From the NCBI RefSeq assembly GCF_000970855.1, contig NZ_KQ034046.1, forward strand, positions 1-64,000: DNA of 64,000 nt, written 5' to 3'. Made by a program: the position numbers and the translations under genes. Origin of the DNA: Lactobacillus helsingborgensis (GTDB taxonomy: Bacteria > Bacillota > Bacilli > Lactobacillales > Lactobacillaceae). Shown here piece after piece: positions 28,525 through 39,609 of this stretch. How positions within the stretch are numbered: the first letter of the stretch is position 1; every line of letters begins with the position of its first letter. The notes under the pieces are model-generated. The model was not told the origin of the DNA and did not search any database. It worked only from the letters and a program-made list of their open reading frames with translations.

Positions 28525-28553
28525 ATTATAACAAATACTGTTTGCATATTGAA
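28525..28553 (-). promoter_or_regulatory. Promoter of the holin-like toxin mRNA
   Basis: On the minus strand, -35 TTCAAT (28553-28548), 17-base spacer, -10 TATAAT (28530-28525) with TGN extension. Start near 28518. The toxin mRNA would end at the GAGGTCTTG/CAAGGCCTC hairpin with TTTTCTTT near 28208, giving about 310 nt. Confidence 0.65.
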
Positions 28554-28664
28554 TAACTATAAAGTACTATTGCCAAATCAATGACTCATTTTGATTATTT
28601 ATACTATTTTAAGGATATTTGTAAGCTAAAATTGAGTCAAACTCAAGTAAACTAGGAGCGAATA

Positions 28665-28704
28665 ATATAAAAATGACAGTCTAAAAAGGCTGTCATTTTT
28701 ATAT
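28665..28704. terminator. Orphan bidirectional hairpin
   Basis: ATATAAAAATGACAG (28665-28679) and CTGTCATTTTTATAT (28690-28704) are a perfect 15-bp inverted repeat. It looks like a terminator for either strand, but no complete gene lies between the toxin promoter and the IS remnant. Just upstream, TGACTCATTTT (28582-28592) and AAAATTGAGTCA (28628-28639) form another imperfect inverted repeat. Confidence 0.6.
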
Positions 28705-28734
28705 TGATTTTTTAGCTTAATTTTATTTTAGGAT

Positions 28735-29290
28735 AAATTGTAAAATGAAGTTGAACACTTGCCCTGATTAGAAAATGAAAAAAGTCCATTGGACTTCTCT
28801 GATAGAATGTAATTAACCCAATCAATTATAGAAAGAAGTTACCAATGAACTCCCTTAATTTTACCATATCTACTCACCAAAAAGGCCAACATCTTGCTTT
28901 GCAAGACCGCATAATTATCCAAGTTTTACGCAGCCAATACCAGGAGCACTGGCACGAAGTTTTTAAGACCATTACCACCGATAATGGTTCTGAGTTTGCG
29001 GATCTAGCCCAGTTAGAACAAGCAGCGCAGACGCTGGTTTACTAAGCGCACGCTTATACTTCTTGTGAGAAGGGCGGGGTTGAGCGGCACAACCGGCTAA
29101 TCCGGCGCTTCATTCCTAAAGGTCAGTCCATCAAGGATTATGACTTAAGGCAAATCTATGGCATTGAGGACTGGTGCAATAACCTGCCCCGCAAGATCTT
29201 AGCCTACCACACACCCGATGAATTATATGAAAGAAGATTAGATTGCAACTATCAGATCAAGTAGAGTGTTCAACTTAAAATTGCAATTTT
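28735..29290 (+). mobile_element. IS30-family element remnant with both inverted ends
   Basis: The ends pair: AATTGTAAAATGAAGTTGA with CACT at the left (28735-28759) and AGTGTTCAACTTAAAATTGC at the right (29265-29289). Inside, the transposase starts at 28845 (MNSLNFTISTHQKGQHLALQ), then jumps by internal deletion into the DDE core (TITTDNGSEFADL), hits a TAA at 29043-29045 where relatives have Tyr (VYYAH), and continues in frame as CEKGGVERHNRLIRRFIP to a stop at 29262-29264. Non-autonomous: it lacks the central catalytic region and has a nonsense codon. Confidence 0.82.
28845..29264 (+). pseudogene. IS30-family transposase, deleted and interrupted
   Basis: Residues NGSEFADL carry the second DDE aspartate region and ERHNRLIRRF the glutamate region of IS30 transposases; the N-terminal DNA-binding domain is cut to about 35 residues and the first catalytic Asp region is lost. 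TAA at 29043-29045 interrupts the frame. The end DELYERRLD is typical of the family. Confidence 0.82.
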
Positions 29291-29291
29291 C

Positions 29292-29350
29292 AAGAAAAGA
29301 AAAAATAAAGTTTCTAGTTAAGTTGCTAAGATCACAATATAGTAAGGTAA
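29292..29350 (+). repeat. 59-bp repeat, copy 2
   Basis: Same as 20771-20829 with one substitution. It begins within two bases of the IS30 right end and in frame encodes KKRKNKVSS and a stop, the extreme 3' end of a paralogue of the small membrane gene at 20539. The rest of that paralogue is gone. Confidence 0.9.
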
Positions 29351-29386
29351 AGGCAGATAGTTAAGTGAACTATCTGCCTTTTATTG
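29348..29386. terminator. Terminator before the minus-strand secreted protein gene
   Basis: AAAGGCAGATAGTT and AACTATCTGCCTTTT form a perfect 14-bp stem. It could serve the lost gene on the plus strand and the secreted protein gene on the minus strand. Confidence 0.8.
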
Positions 29387-29416
29387 TTCTAATTCCTATT
29401 TTTAAAAAAGCTTTTA

Positions 29417-29992
29417 CTAATATAAAAATCCTTTATAGTGGCGCTTGTTCAACTTTTTAGCAAGTTTAACTGAGCGATACCAGTGAGACGTATTATGTAT
29501 ACTTGTTCCATCAATCGTGTTTGCAATTGATAATACCTGGTGGCCCTTAAGTTTGGAGACGTTGAAAAATTCACCGCCATTTTCACCCCAGCCGCCGTCT
29601 TCACCATCATCACCAGTATCTGGTATACCGATGCCAGCAGGTTCGTTCCATTGCTTTACATTTAACCAAGTAATACCTCTTTGTTTCTGATAACCGGGGA
29701 TGAATATCCAATCAGCTCTTTCAAAATCCGGTTTATCATGTGGTATATATTTATGTATTACTTTAGGTGTATATTCACCTAAAATATACGTTGTTTTAGT
29801 TATTTTTACTTTACTAAGATCTTTCTCAACTCCGTCAGTATAATACTGGTACCAAGTTCCGCGCATATTCTTAGGAAAAACAGTAGGAACTCCTTTTGCT
29901 TGAGCAGTATTTGGAGTGTTACATACACTTCCGACGCCAATAGCTACAGCGATTAATGCCAATATTGTGAAAATTCTTTTCTTTAGTTTCAT
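29417..29992 (-). CDS. Secreted protein of unknown function
   Basis: A 191-residue product with a clear signal peptide (KKR then a hydrophobic run, likely cleaved after AQA near residue 32). The mature part starts with FPKNMRGTWYQYY, a pattern shared by many small secreted Lactobacillus proteins, and has an acidic Gly-rich stretch DTGDDGEDGGWGENGG (about 126-141) and a basic tail. No enzyme motif or anchor is visible. It is monocistronic with AGGAG before the ATG and TATAAT about 40 bases upstream. Confidence 0.7.
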   Translation of the reverse strand: MKLKKRIFTILALIAVAIGVGSVCNTPNTAQAKGVPTVFPKNMRGTWYQYYTDGVEKDLSKVKITKTTYILGEYTPKVIHKYIPHDKPDFERADWIFIPGYQKQRGITWLNVKQWNEPAGIGIPDTGDDGEDGGWGENGGEFFNVSKLKGHQVLSIANTIDGTSIHNTSHWYRSVKLAKKLNKRHYKGFLY

Positions 29993-30235
29993 TTTCTTTC
30001 TCCTATTTTTACTACTAAATTGTATTATATACTACTAATCACTAGTATGAACCAAATTAATAGTAATGACGAAAATATTTGGCAAGATGTCTAACTTTAG
30101 CAGCATAGCGCCCAATCTTTTTAAAAACTACCATAACGAAAAATTAGAAATGTCGAATACGACAATTTCCTCTTTGCTTTTCTATCTGAATGTAACATTA
30201 AGCTAATAAAAAATTAAAAATAAGGAGAAAAACAA

Positions 30236-32182
30236 ATGACTAAATTTAATATTCGTGGTGGCTTTGGCGATTCTACTAAACCTGATGTAAATATTCGTGA
30301 GCAAGATAACCTTTATTTAGCGGTTAATTCAAAATGGCTGCAAGAAAACCCTGTTCCTGCCGGTAGACCAATCATTGATGGCTTTAGCGTGGCAGAGAAG
30401 CAGACTCGCAAAAACTTAGTAAAAGATTTTACTGGTTTTTTAAGCGGGCAAAAGCCAATTCCGCACATTAAAAATTTTAATAAAGCGGTAGAGTTTTACC
30501 GGGTAGCTAAAGACGAGCAAAAAAGAACAGCCGAAGGTGCAGCCCCAATTAAGAGAGATTTAGCCTTTTTAACCAGCCTCAATAATTTAGCTGATGTCAA
30601 TGAGAATTTGACGAAACTGTTGCTAATGGATAACTTGCCGTTCAAATTTGAAGTGGAGCCAGATTTCAAAAATGCACAGTTGAATATTGTCACTTTTTAC
30701 CGCCAAAATTTGATTTTGGCTGATACCAGTTATTATGGTAATGAAAAAACCACTAATCTGCTTGGCGTTTGGCAAAAGCAAACCGCTAATCTATTGGCAA
30801 TGAGTGGCGTTAAGCAGGCTGAAGCAGAACAATACGCTAACGGTGCAGTTAAGCTGGACCAGCGTTTGGCGCAGGTTTATCAATCAGCAGAATATAACTC
30901 TGAAATTGAAAACATATATCACCCTCTGAGTGTGGCAGAATTTACAAACCAGAGTAAAAATATTCATTTAGCTGATTTACTGAAAGAAACTGGTCTTGAG
31001 ACCACTAAGAAAGTTAATGTTACTGAACCAGGTTATTTAGATAAATTTGATGAATTGTTTAATGAAAAACATTTCTTCGAATTAAAGGGTTGGCTAATCG
31101 GTCATTTTATTAATCAAGCAGCGCGGTATTTGTCACGTGAATTTCGGAAAGCAAGATTACCACTAAGAAAAGCAATGTACGGCATAGATTCTTTAGCTGC
31201 AGATGAGCGTTTTGCGTATGACCAAACAATTGCAATGTTTGGTGATGTTATTGGTCAGTATTATGGCAAAGAATACTTGGGCGCTGAAGCCAAAGCCGAT
31301 GCTACTAAAATAGTTAAAAATATGATTGCGGTTTATCAAGACCATTTAAAAAACAATTCTTGGCTGTCAGATACCACTAAGAAAAAGGCATTAAAGAAGC
31401 TAGATACTTTAGTCTTAAAAATCGCTTATCCAGAGCATGTTCAAAGATTTTATGATGAGTTCAAAGTAACAGCAGCTTTAGCAGGTGGCAGCTTATACAG
31501 CAATATTAAAGCCAATAATCAAGTTAAACTTAGGGCTAACTTTGCAGATGTTAACAGACCAGTTGATAATTCACTTTGGGAAATGTCAGCAGTAGAAGCC
31601 AATGCTTGTTATAATCCGCAAAGTAATGACATTACTTTCCCAGCACTGTTATTACAAAAGCCTTTTTATGACTTACACCAAGATCGTGCAGCTAATTATG
31701 GCGGTTTTGGCGCAGTGGTAGGACATGAAATTTCACATGCGTTTGATAACAACGGGGCACAGTTTGATGAATTAGGTAATATGAAAAACTGGTGGACTGA
31801 TGAGGATTATGCCGCATTTAATAAACGAATCAAAGCCGAAATTAAGCTGTTTGATGGCGTTGAAGTTGGTACAAGCAAAGTCAACGGTAAATTGACAGTT
31901 TCGGAAAATATTGGGGATCAGGGTGGTCTAACAGTAGCCGTTGCAGCTAACAAGCAAGAAGGGGGAGACGCCAAAATTTTATTTGAAAACTATGCGCGGA
32001 TTTGGGCAACAAACGCTAAGCCCGAATTTTGGCAATTAATTGCTGCGTCAGATGTTCATGCACTTTCTCAGGCTCGAGCAAATGTGCAGGTGCAATGTCA
32101 AGATGAGTTTTATCAAGCTTTCAATGTTAACCAGGATGATGGTATGTGGCTTGATCCAGATAAGCGTGTACAAGTCTGGTAA
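30236..32182 (+). CDS. pepO: M13-family oligoendopeptidase PepO
   Basis: Neprilysin-like zinc endopeptidase that cuts oligopeptides inside the cell, downstream of the proteinase and peptide uptake. The 648-residue length is normal. Zinc ligands are His497 and His501 (HEISHAFD, Glu498 catalytic) and Glu557 (SENIGDQGG, with Asp561). No signal peptide, consistent with cytosolic PepO of lactic acid bacteria. AAGGAGAAA precedes the ATG. It stands alone. Confidence 0.96.
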   Translation: MTKFNIRGGFGDSTKPDVNIREQDNLYLAVNSKWLQENPVPAGRPIIDGFSVAEKQTRKNLVKDFTGFLSGQKPIPHIKNFNKAVEFYRVAKDEQKRTAEGAAPIKRDLAFLTSLNNLADVNENLTKLLLMDNLPFKFEVEPDFKNAQLNIVTFYRQNLILADTSYYGNEKTTNLLGVWQKQTANLLAMSGVKQAEAEQYANGAVKLDQRLAQVYQSAEYNSEIENIYHPLSVAEFTNQSKNIHLADLLKETGLETTKKVNVTEPGYLDKFDELFNEKHFFELKGWLIGHFINQAARYLSREFRKARLPLRKAMYGIDSLAADERFAYDQTIAMFGDVIGQYYGKEYLGAEAKADATKIVKNMIAVYQDHLKNNSWLSDTTKKKALKKLDTLVLKIAYPEHVQRFYDEFKVTAALAGGSLYSNIKANNQVKLRANFADVNRPVDNSLWEMSAVEANACYNPQSNDITFPALLLQKPFYDLHQDRAANYGGFGAVVGHEISHAFDNNGAQFDELGNMKNWWTDEDYAAFNKRIKAEIKLFDGVEVGTSKVNGKLTVSENIGDQGGLTVAVAANKQEGGDAKILFENYARIWATNAKPEFWQLIAASDVHALSQARANVQVQCQDEFYQAFNVNQDDGMWLDPDKRVQVW

Positions 32183-32310
32183 AATTTGACACTATAAATT
32201 AAGTATTTTTTTAAGAAAATTAATTCCTGCTTTGTGCTAAAACAGATATAAGTCCAGCACGTGATGCTAGAAAAATAGTAAAATAATTTTTTAGGCAGGA
32301 GAAAATAATA

Positions 32311-32526
32311 ATGAAAAATATTCAAAGACTAACTACTATATTAGCGATTATTTTGTGGGTTGTCGTGATTGGTATTTTTGTTATGGCCGTCGCTAACAAT
32401 CAGGTGTGGAGCATGGGACCGGTTATAACACATAATAGACCGCAAAATGCTTTTGGCTGGTTAATTGTAGCTGCTATTGCGGTAACGGCAGTCAGTGTAA
32501 TTTTAAGATTGACCAGAAATAAATAA
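32311..32526 (+). CDS. Small two-span membrane protein, unknown
   Basis: A 71-residue product with two membrane spans (about 8-28 and 47-65) joined by a polar loop, ending LRLTRNK. GGCAGGAG lies at good distance before the ATG. No family is recognised. A hairpin (AATACCCGGTA/TACTGGGTATT with a T run) at about 32769-32807 could end this transcript. Confidence 0.65.
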   Translation: MKNIQRLTTILAIILWVVVIGIFVMAVANNQVWSMGPVITHNRPQNAFGWLIVAAIAVTAVSVILRLTRNK

Positions 32527-32765
32527 GACATAAATAAACTTGTGCGACTAAGATTGGGCAAACTGAGTAGGCAATCTGCAAAGACAATTGACATTTTCTC
32601 CTGCACCAATAACTTTTTGGGGGCAATAACTGTAAAAAGTAACATCCACTTTGATGAAGAAGCAAATGAAAATGACTATTTTTGGCAAAGCACCGCTAAA
32701 TTGGCTATTGCTAATCCAGTAATTATTTTTACAAAAGTTGAGCACGCAAAAGAACCTAAAAAAGC

Positions 32766-32808
32766 AGAATACCCGGTACGCTTAAATCTTACTGGGTATT
32801 TTGCATGT
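32766..32808 (+). terminator. Hairpin terminator
   Basis: GCAGAATACCCGGTA pairs with TACTGGGTATTTTGC. It would end the transcript of the small membrane protein and argues against the long open frame that crosses it. Confidence 0.6.
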
Positions 32809-32938
32809 AAGTTATTACTAAAGTATAATTAACTTTTATATTAATAATGAATTAAGGCGTTAAAATACAGAAAACTAAAATGCGTTCACCTGAAAACTAA
32901 TAGAAGACTCGCGCTGTTAAGAAAAGGAGGGTTAGATG

Positions 32939-33895
32939 ATGAGTAAGATAAAAATTTTGGTAACTGGAGTTGTCCCAGAAGCTGGTTTAGCTGAGTTAAG
33001 AAAGAATTTTACAGTAGACTGTAAGCCAGAAAAAGCTGGCAGAGATTGGGTTTTAGCTCATTTACCAGAATATGATGGGCTCATACTTATGGGGCTGCAG
33101 GGCGATCGGGAACTGATTGATGCGGGCACCAATTTAAAAATTATTACTGCTATTGGTGTTGGCTTTGACCACATAGATATTGAATATGCTAAACAGAAAA
33201 AGATCGTGGTGACTAACTGTCCCCAAAGCGTTCTGATTCCTACTGCCGAAATGACTTTTGCCCTAATTCTAGCAACTGTTCGGCGTTTGCATTTTTATGA
33301 TAAAACCATTCGTGAAGGGAAATGGGTTAGTGTTTCCAAACCAGAAAATATGGGTACGGGACTTCAAGGAAAAACACTTGGCATCTATGGTATGGGACGC
33401 ATTGGCTCTCAGGTAGCAAAATACGCGCAAGTCTTTAGCATGAAAGTCATTTACCATAATAGGCACCAGCTAAGTTCTGAAAAAGAAGCAAAAATGAAAG
33501 TTAATTATGTCGATTTTGCTACTCTAGTCAAAACAGCAGATGTAATAACCTTGCATGCTCCTGCAACACCTGCTACAACTGGCGTTTTCAACAAACAAGT
33601 TTTCCAGCAAATGAAAAAGACAGCTTATATCATCAATGCTGCTCGGGGTAAATTGATTAAACAAACTGATTTGATTGCCGCATTGCAAAACGGAGATATT
33701 GCCGGGGCAGGTTTAGACGTCTATGAAACTGAACCGGAAGTACCATCAGCTTTGCGTGCTTTAGACAATGTAGTTTTATCACCGCACGCGGGTGCAGGAA
33801 CCCAAGAAGCGCGCACGTCTGTTACTGCTGAAGCTGCTCAGAACCTCATTTCCTATTTCCGAGATCACAGATTGATAAATCAGGTAAATAAATAA
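32939..33895 (+). CDS. D-isomer-specific 2-hydroxyacid dehydrogenase
   Basis: NAD(P)H-dependent oxidoreductase acting on 2-keto acids. The 318-residue product has the dinucleotide-binding loop GIYGMGRIGSQVA (GxGxxG), the catalytic Arg in NAARG, Glu in ETEPEVP and His in LSPHAGAG. It belongs to the general 2-hydroxyacid/glyoxylate/gluconate reductase branch rather than the ~330-residue D-lactate dehydrogenase. ATG at 32936 and 32939 are adjacent; AAGGAGG (32924-32930) is eight bases from the second, so I use 32939. Substrate cannot be told from sequence. Confidence 0.92.
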   Translation: MSKIKILVTGVVPEAGLAELRKNFTVDCKPEKAGRDWVLAHLPEYDGLILMGLQGDRELIDAGTNLKIITAIGVGFDHIDIEYAKQKKIVVTNCPQSVLIPTAEMTFALILATVRRLHFYDKTIREGKWVSVSKPENMGTGLQGKTLGIYGMGRIGSQVAKYAQVFSMKVIYHNRHQLSSEKEAKMKVNYVDFATLVKTADVITLHAPATPATTGVFNKQVFQQMKKTAYIINAARGKLIKQTDLIAALQNGDIAGAGLDVYETEPEVPSALRALDNVVLSPHAGAGTQEARTSVTAEAAQNLISYFRDHRLINQVNK

Positions 33896-33916
33896 TTACT
33901 ATAATTATTAACAATT

Positions 33917-33944
33917 AAAAGCCAAGTTTTGCTTGGCTTTTTTC
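33917..33944 (+). terminator. Terminator of the dehydrogenase gene, overlapping the next promoter
   Basis: AAAAGCCAAG-TTTTG-CTTGGCTTTTTT is a classic terminator. TTGGCT in its 3' arm (33933-33938) is also the -35 of the downstream regulator. Confidence 0.9.
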
Positions 33945-33992
33945 TTTTACTGTAATAAAATATGAAGTTAACTACATGAAGCTAACTTCATA
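33933..33992 (+). promoter_or_regulatory. Promoter and palindromic operator of the XRE regulator
   Basis: -35 TTGGCT (33933-33938), 17-base spacer, -10 TAAAAT (33956-33961). Directly after the -10, TATGAAGTTA (33961-33970) and TAACTTCATA (33983-33992) form a perfect 10-bp inverted repeat with a 12-base spacer covering the start site. That placement fits an autorepressor operator for the XRE protein encoded next. Confidence 0.65.
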
Positions 33993-34008
33993 TTGTTAAG
34001 AAGGTGAG

Positions 34009-34227
34009 ATTATCAAAAATTTAGTTAAGGAAAATAGGAAAAAGCTGCACTTAACGCAGCGTGAACTCGCTCTTAAAGTGGGTGTCACTGAACGAACGAT
34101 TATCTCAGTAGAAAAGGGGAAATATAAGCCCTCACTTATCTTGGCGTATAAACTAGCGCAAGTTTTTAGAACTGATATTGCAACCCTGTTTTGTTTAGAG
34201 GAGTACTTAGAAAATGAAAAAGAATAA
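34009..34227 (+). CDS. Small XRE-family regulator with apparent AUU start
   Basis: The frame reads IKNLVKENRKKLHLTQREL, then LALKVGVTERTIISVEKGKY and ends EEYLENEKE, a complete 70-residue HTH_3/YozG-like regulator. No ATG, GTG or TTG is in frame before the helix-turn-helix; the frame is closed by TAA at 33997-33999. The position where relatives have Met-Ile is ATT-ATC (34009), four bases after AGAAGG. So either AUU is the start (rare, known from infC), or ATG mutated and the gene is off. The end overlaps the next ORF by 14 bases. Confidence 0.7.
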   Translation: MIKNLVKENRKKLHLTQRELALKVGVTERTIISVEKGKYKPSLILAYKLAQVFRTDIATLFCLEEYLENEKE

Positions 34228-34672
34228 GAAAAGAAAGATCAAATATTATTGCGCAGCGTGTTTTTTTGTATTATTAGCACTTCTTGAGTTGGTACTGATC
34301 AGTTTAGCAGTTCTGCAGCACCAAAGGCAAAACAGTATACCGAAAAATATTATTTATGCAGTTTTTGCTATTAGTGTTGCTGTTTATCTTTTTTATAAGG
34401 CTAAAACTGAGGATGCAGAGATCGATGATGAAGATGAGCGTGATGAGTTTATTATAGTGAAAACTGATCACCAAATGTATAAAATAGCTAGCTGGTTAAT
34501 TTATATTTTGAGCCTGGTTTTTCTAATTGGGGCGGCGTTCATGTATGAAAATCAAGGCTTTACGGATTTGGTACTTGTTTTGACTACTGTATGCTGTACC
34601 TTAATTATATTGTGGAACATACTATTTTTAATTGAGATAATTATAGGTATTACTAATGAGTTTAGAAATTAA
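34214..34672 (+). CDS. Membrane protein paired with the XRE regulator
   Basis: A 152-residue product with four likely membrane spans (about 10-33, 42-60, 92-110, 117-142) and an acidic loop DAEIDDEDERDEF (about 74-86). Small multi-span membrane proteins like this are often co-encoded with YozG-type XRE regulators (DUF2178/DUF3796-like pairs). AGAGGAG at 34197-34203 precedes the ATG, which overlaps the end of the regulator, indicating coupling. Function is unknown; a membrane sensor or target of the regulator is one possibility. Confidence 0.7.
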   Translation: MKKNKKRKIKYYCAACFFVLLALLELVLISLAVLQHQRQNSIPKNIIYAVFAISVAVYLFYKAKTEDAEIDDEDERDEFIIVKTDHQMYKIASWLIYILSLVFLIGAAFMYENQGFTDLVLVLTTVCCTLIILWNILFLIEIIIGITNEFRN

Positions 34673-34838
34673 AAACAGCAAAAAAGGCATTGTATTTTAG
34701 TACAATATTTTTTCCACTTGCTTTCCTGATAGTGACCTCTTAGTTAAATAGTATTGTAATCAAAGCCTTTCTCAAGTTTAATTAATTTATCATCTTTATG
34801 AATGAAAAAATTATTAACAAAACTGAGGGAGAAAAATA

Positions 34839-36410
34839 ATGATTTACCATAACTATTCACATTTAAAATTCTTTTGGCTCAATGTTTTCGGTTTGATATA
34901 CAGTACTTTAAATATCTTTGCTGCTTATATGCTTAGCAATTTGATCAATATGGCAACTAAGAGACAATTTTCAGTCTTACCTTCTTTAGTAACGCAGATC
35001 ATAGTAGCGCTGACTATAATCTTAATTTCAGGCTTACTATTTAATTACTTAAAAACCGATGCAGTTAAGCAGATTAACACTAAGTTGAGAACTAAAGTAT
35101 TGAAAGGGATGCTGCAAAATAAAGAAGAAGATAGTGCTAATTTAGGTTTTTTAACTAACGACTTTAAGTTATTAGAAACTAATCGTTATGAAGCTGAAAT
35201 TGAAATGCTGATCTATGCTTATACCGTTATTTTGGCGCTAGGTTATGCTTTATATCTAAACTGGTTTGTTACCTTGATTTATTTCGTGGGCTCAGCAATC
35301 CCTACTATCGTCTCTAACTTTTTCCAAAAACCAATTCAAAAGGCTTCAAGTGATTGGACTAAGGCTAACGACAAGTATGTCAGCCAAACCAAAAACATTT
35401 TAGCTGGCACCAGTACTTTTAATTTATACGGCGAGCAAGACAATGCTGTTAAGCAAAATAAGAGTGCCGTTGAACGCCTGGAAGAAAAACTGGCCAAAAT
35501 GAATGTGCTGAATAATAATACTAATACCTACCTTAATATTATCGCGATTGCCAGTGCCTTTTTACTACCATTTGCTTTTGGGACATTATTGGTAGTCAAT
35601 GGTCAAATAACATTGGGAGCATTATTTGCCATCACCCAGCTTTCTAACTCTTTTGTTAACCCTATTCTGCAAATTTTAAATGAACGAAACAATTTATCTA
35701 CCACTAAGGGTATTGTTAACAAGATCAAGCAGTTTATTGCTAAAGGTGAGCAAAAACTGCAAAACGGTGTTGCTACTGGTGACTTTAAGCAATTAGAAGT
35801 GAAAAATCTGACTTTAAAGCGTCAGGGTAAAGAATTAGCTAGTCAAATTAATTTTGCAGTTGCAAAAGGACAAAAAGTTGCGGTCATTGGACCGTCCGGC
35901 TCTGGTAAATCCACCATGCTTCAATATTTAATGTATGGTGATTACGGCCAAGCACAAGAAGAGTTGCTTAATCAAAAAGCAGTACAACCAGGCACTTTTA
36001 CCAACCTGTTTGCATATTCAAGCCAAAGTGCGGTTATCTTTGCCGACTCATTATGGTTTAACCTTACGTTAGGTGCGGACATCCCGCGAGAAAAAGTTAC
36101 AGACGTGTGTGAACATTTAGAACTGGGACAGCTGGTTAAAGAAAAAGGTTTTGACTATCAATTAGGTGATAATGCTGATCAATTATCGGGTGGGCAATTA
36201 GCCCGAATTGAACTGGCAAGGGCTATCTTAGCCAAACGACCAATTTTATTACTAGACGAAGTCAATGCCTCATTAGATAAGGCAACTTCTCAAGCAATTC
36301 ATGATTACTTGTTTGCTTCAGACTTCACTTTCATTGAGGTTATTCACCACTATGAACCGGCAGAATTAAAGCGGTACGATACTGTAATCGACTTTAATGA
36401 TTATATTTAA
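34839..36410 (+). CDS. ABC half-transporter (fused permease and ATPase)
   Basis: A 523-residue exporter-type ABC protein: six membrane spans in 1-300, ATPase in 305-523 with Walker A GPSGSGKST (351-359), signature LSGGQLARIELARA, Walker B ILLLDEVNASLD and H-loop VIHHYE. It is shorter than typical 570-600-residue exporters and closely resembles the protein at 58145 and the two pseudogenes at 16936 and 19461, so all belong to one expanded family. Substrate unknown; peptides or lipids are usual. GAGGGAG precedes the ATG. Confidence 0.88.
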   Translation: MIYHNYSHLKFFWLNVFGLIYSTLNIFAAYMLSNLINMATKRQFSVLPSLVTQIIVALTIILISGLLFNYLKTDAVKQINTKLRTKVLKGMLQNKEEDSANLGFLTNDFKLLETNRYEAEIEMLIYAYTVILALGYALYLNWFVTLIYFVGSAIPTIVSNFFQKPIQKASSDWTKANDKYVSQTKNILAGTSTFNLYGEQDNAVKQNKSAVERLEEKLAKMNVLNNNTNTYLNIIAIASAFLLPFAFGTLLVVNGQITLGALFAITQLSNSFVNPILQILNERNNLSTTKGIVNKIKQFIAKGEQKLQNGVATGDFKQLEVKNLTLKRQGKELASQINFAVAKGQKVAVIGPSGSGKSTMLQYLMYGDYGQAQEELLNQKAVQPGTFTNLFAYSSQSAVIFADSLWFNLTLGADIPREKVTDVCEHLELGQLVKEKGFDYQLGDNADQLSGGQLARIELARAILAKRPILLLDEVNASLDKATSQAIHDYLFASDFTFIEVIHHYEPAELKRYDTVIDFNDYI

Positions 36411-36425
36411 GATATGACATCATAA

Positions 36426-36469
36426 AAAAACTTATTTTCTTACGATAGAAAATAAGTTTTTGTTTTTTT
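36426..36469. terminator. Shared terminator between ABC exporter and lacZ
   Basis: AAAAACTTATTTTCT-TACGAT-AGAAAATAAGTTTTT, a 15-bp stem with T run, lies between convergent genes. Confidence 0.88.
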
Positions 36470-36500
36470 ATGTAAAACCAAAATTATTAAGTTCAAATAT

Positions 36501-39599
<3,099 letters not shown>

Positions 39600-39609
39600 T
39601 CATTAAAAT

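Noticed and set aside
28387-28584. Plus-strand ORF of 65 codons
   Set aside because: It is antisense to the toxin leader and promoter and has no ribosome binding site.
32542-32832. Plus-strand ORF of 96 codons starting GTG
   Set aside because: Poor start, no family, and it runs through a terminator-like hairpin (32766-32808).
34009-34020. GTG at 34004 as start of the XRE gene
   Set aside because: It is out of frame with the helix-turn-helix sequence.
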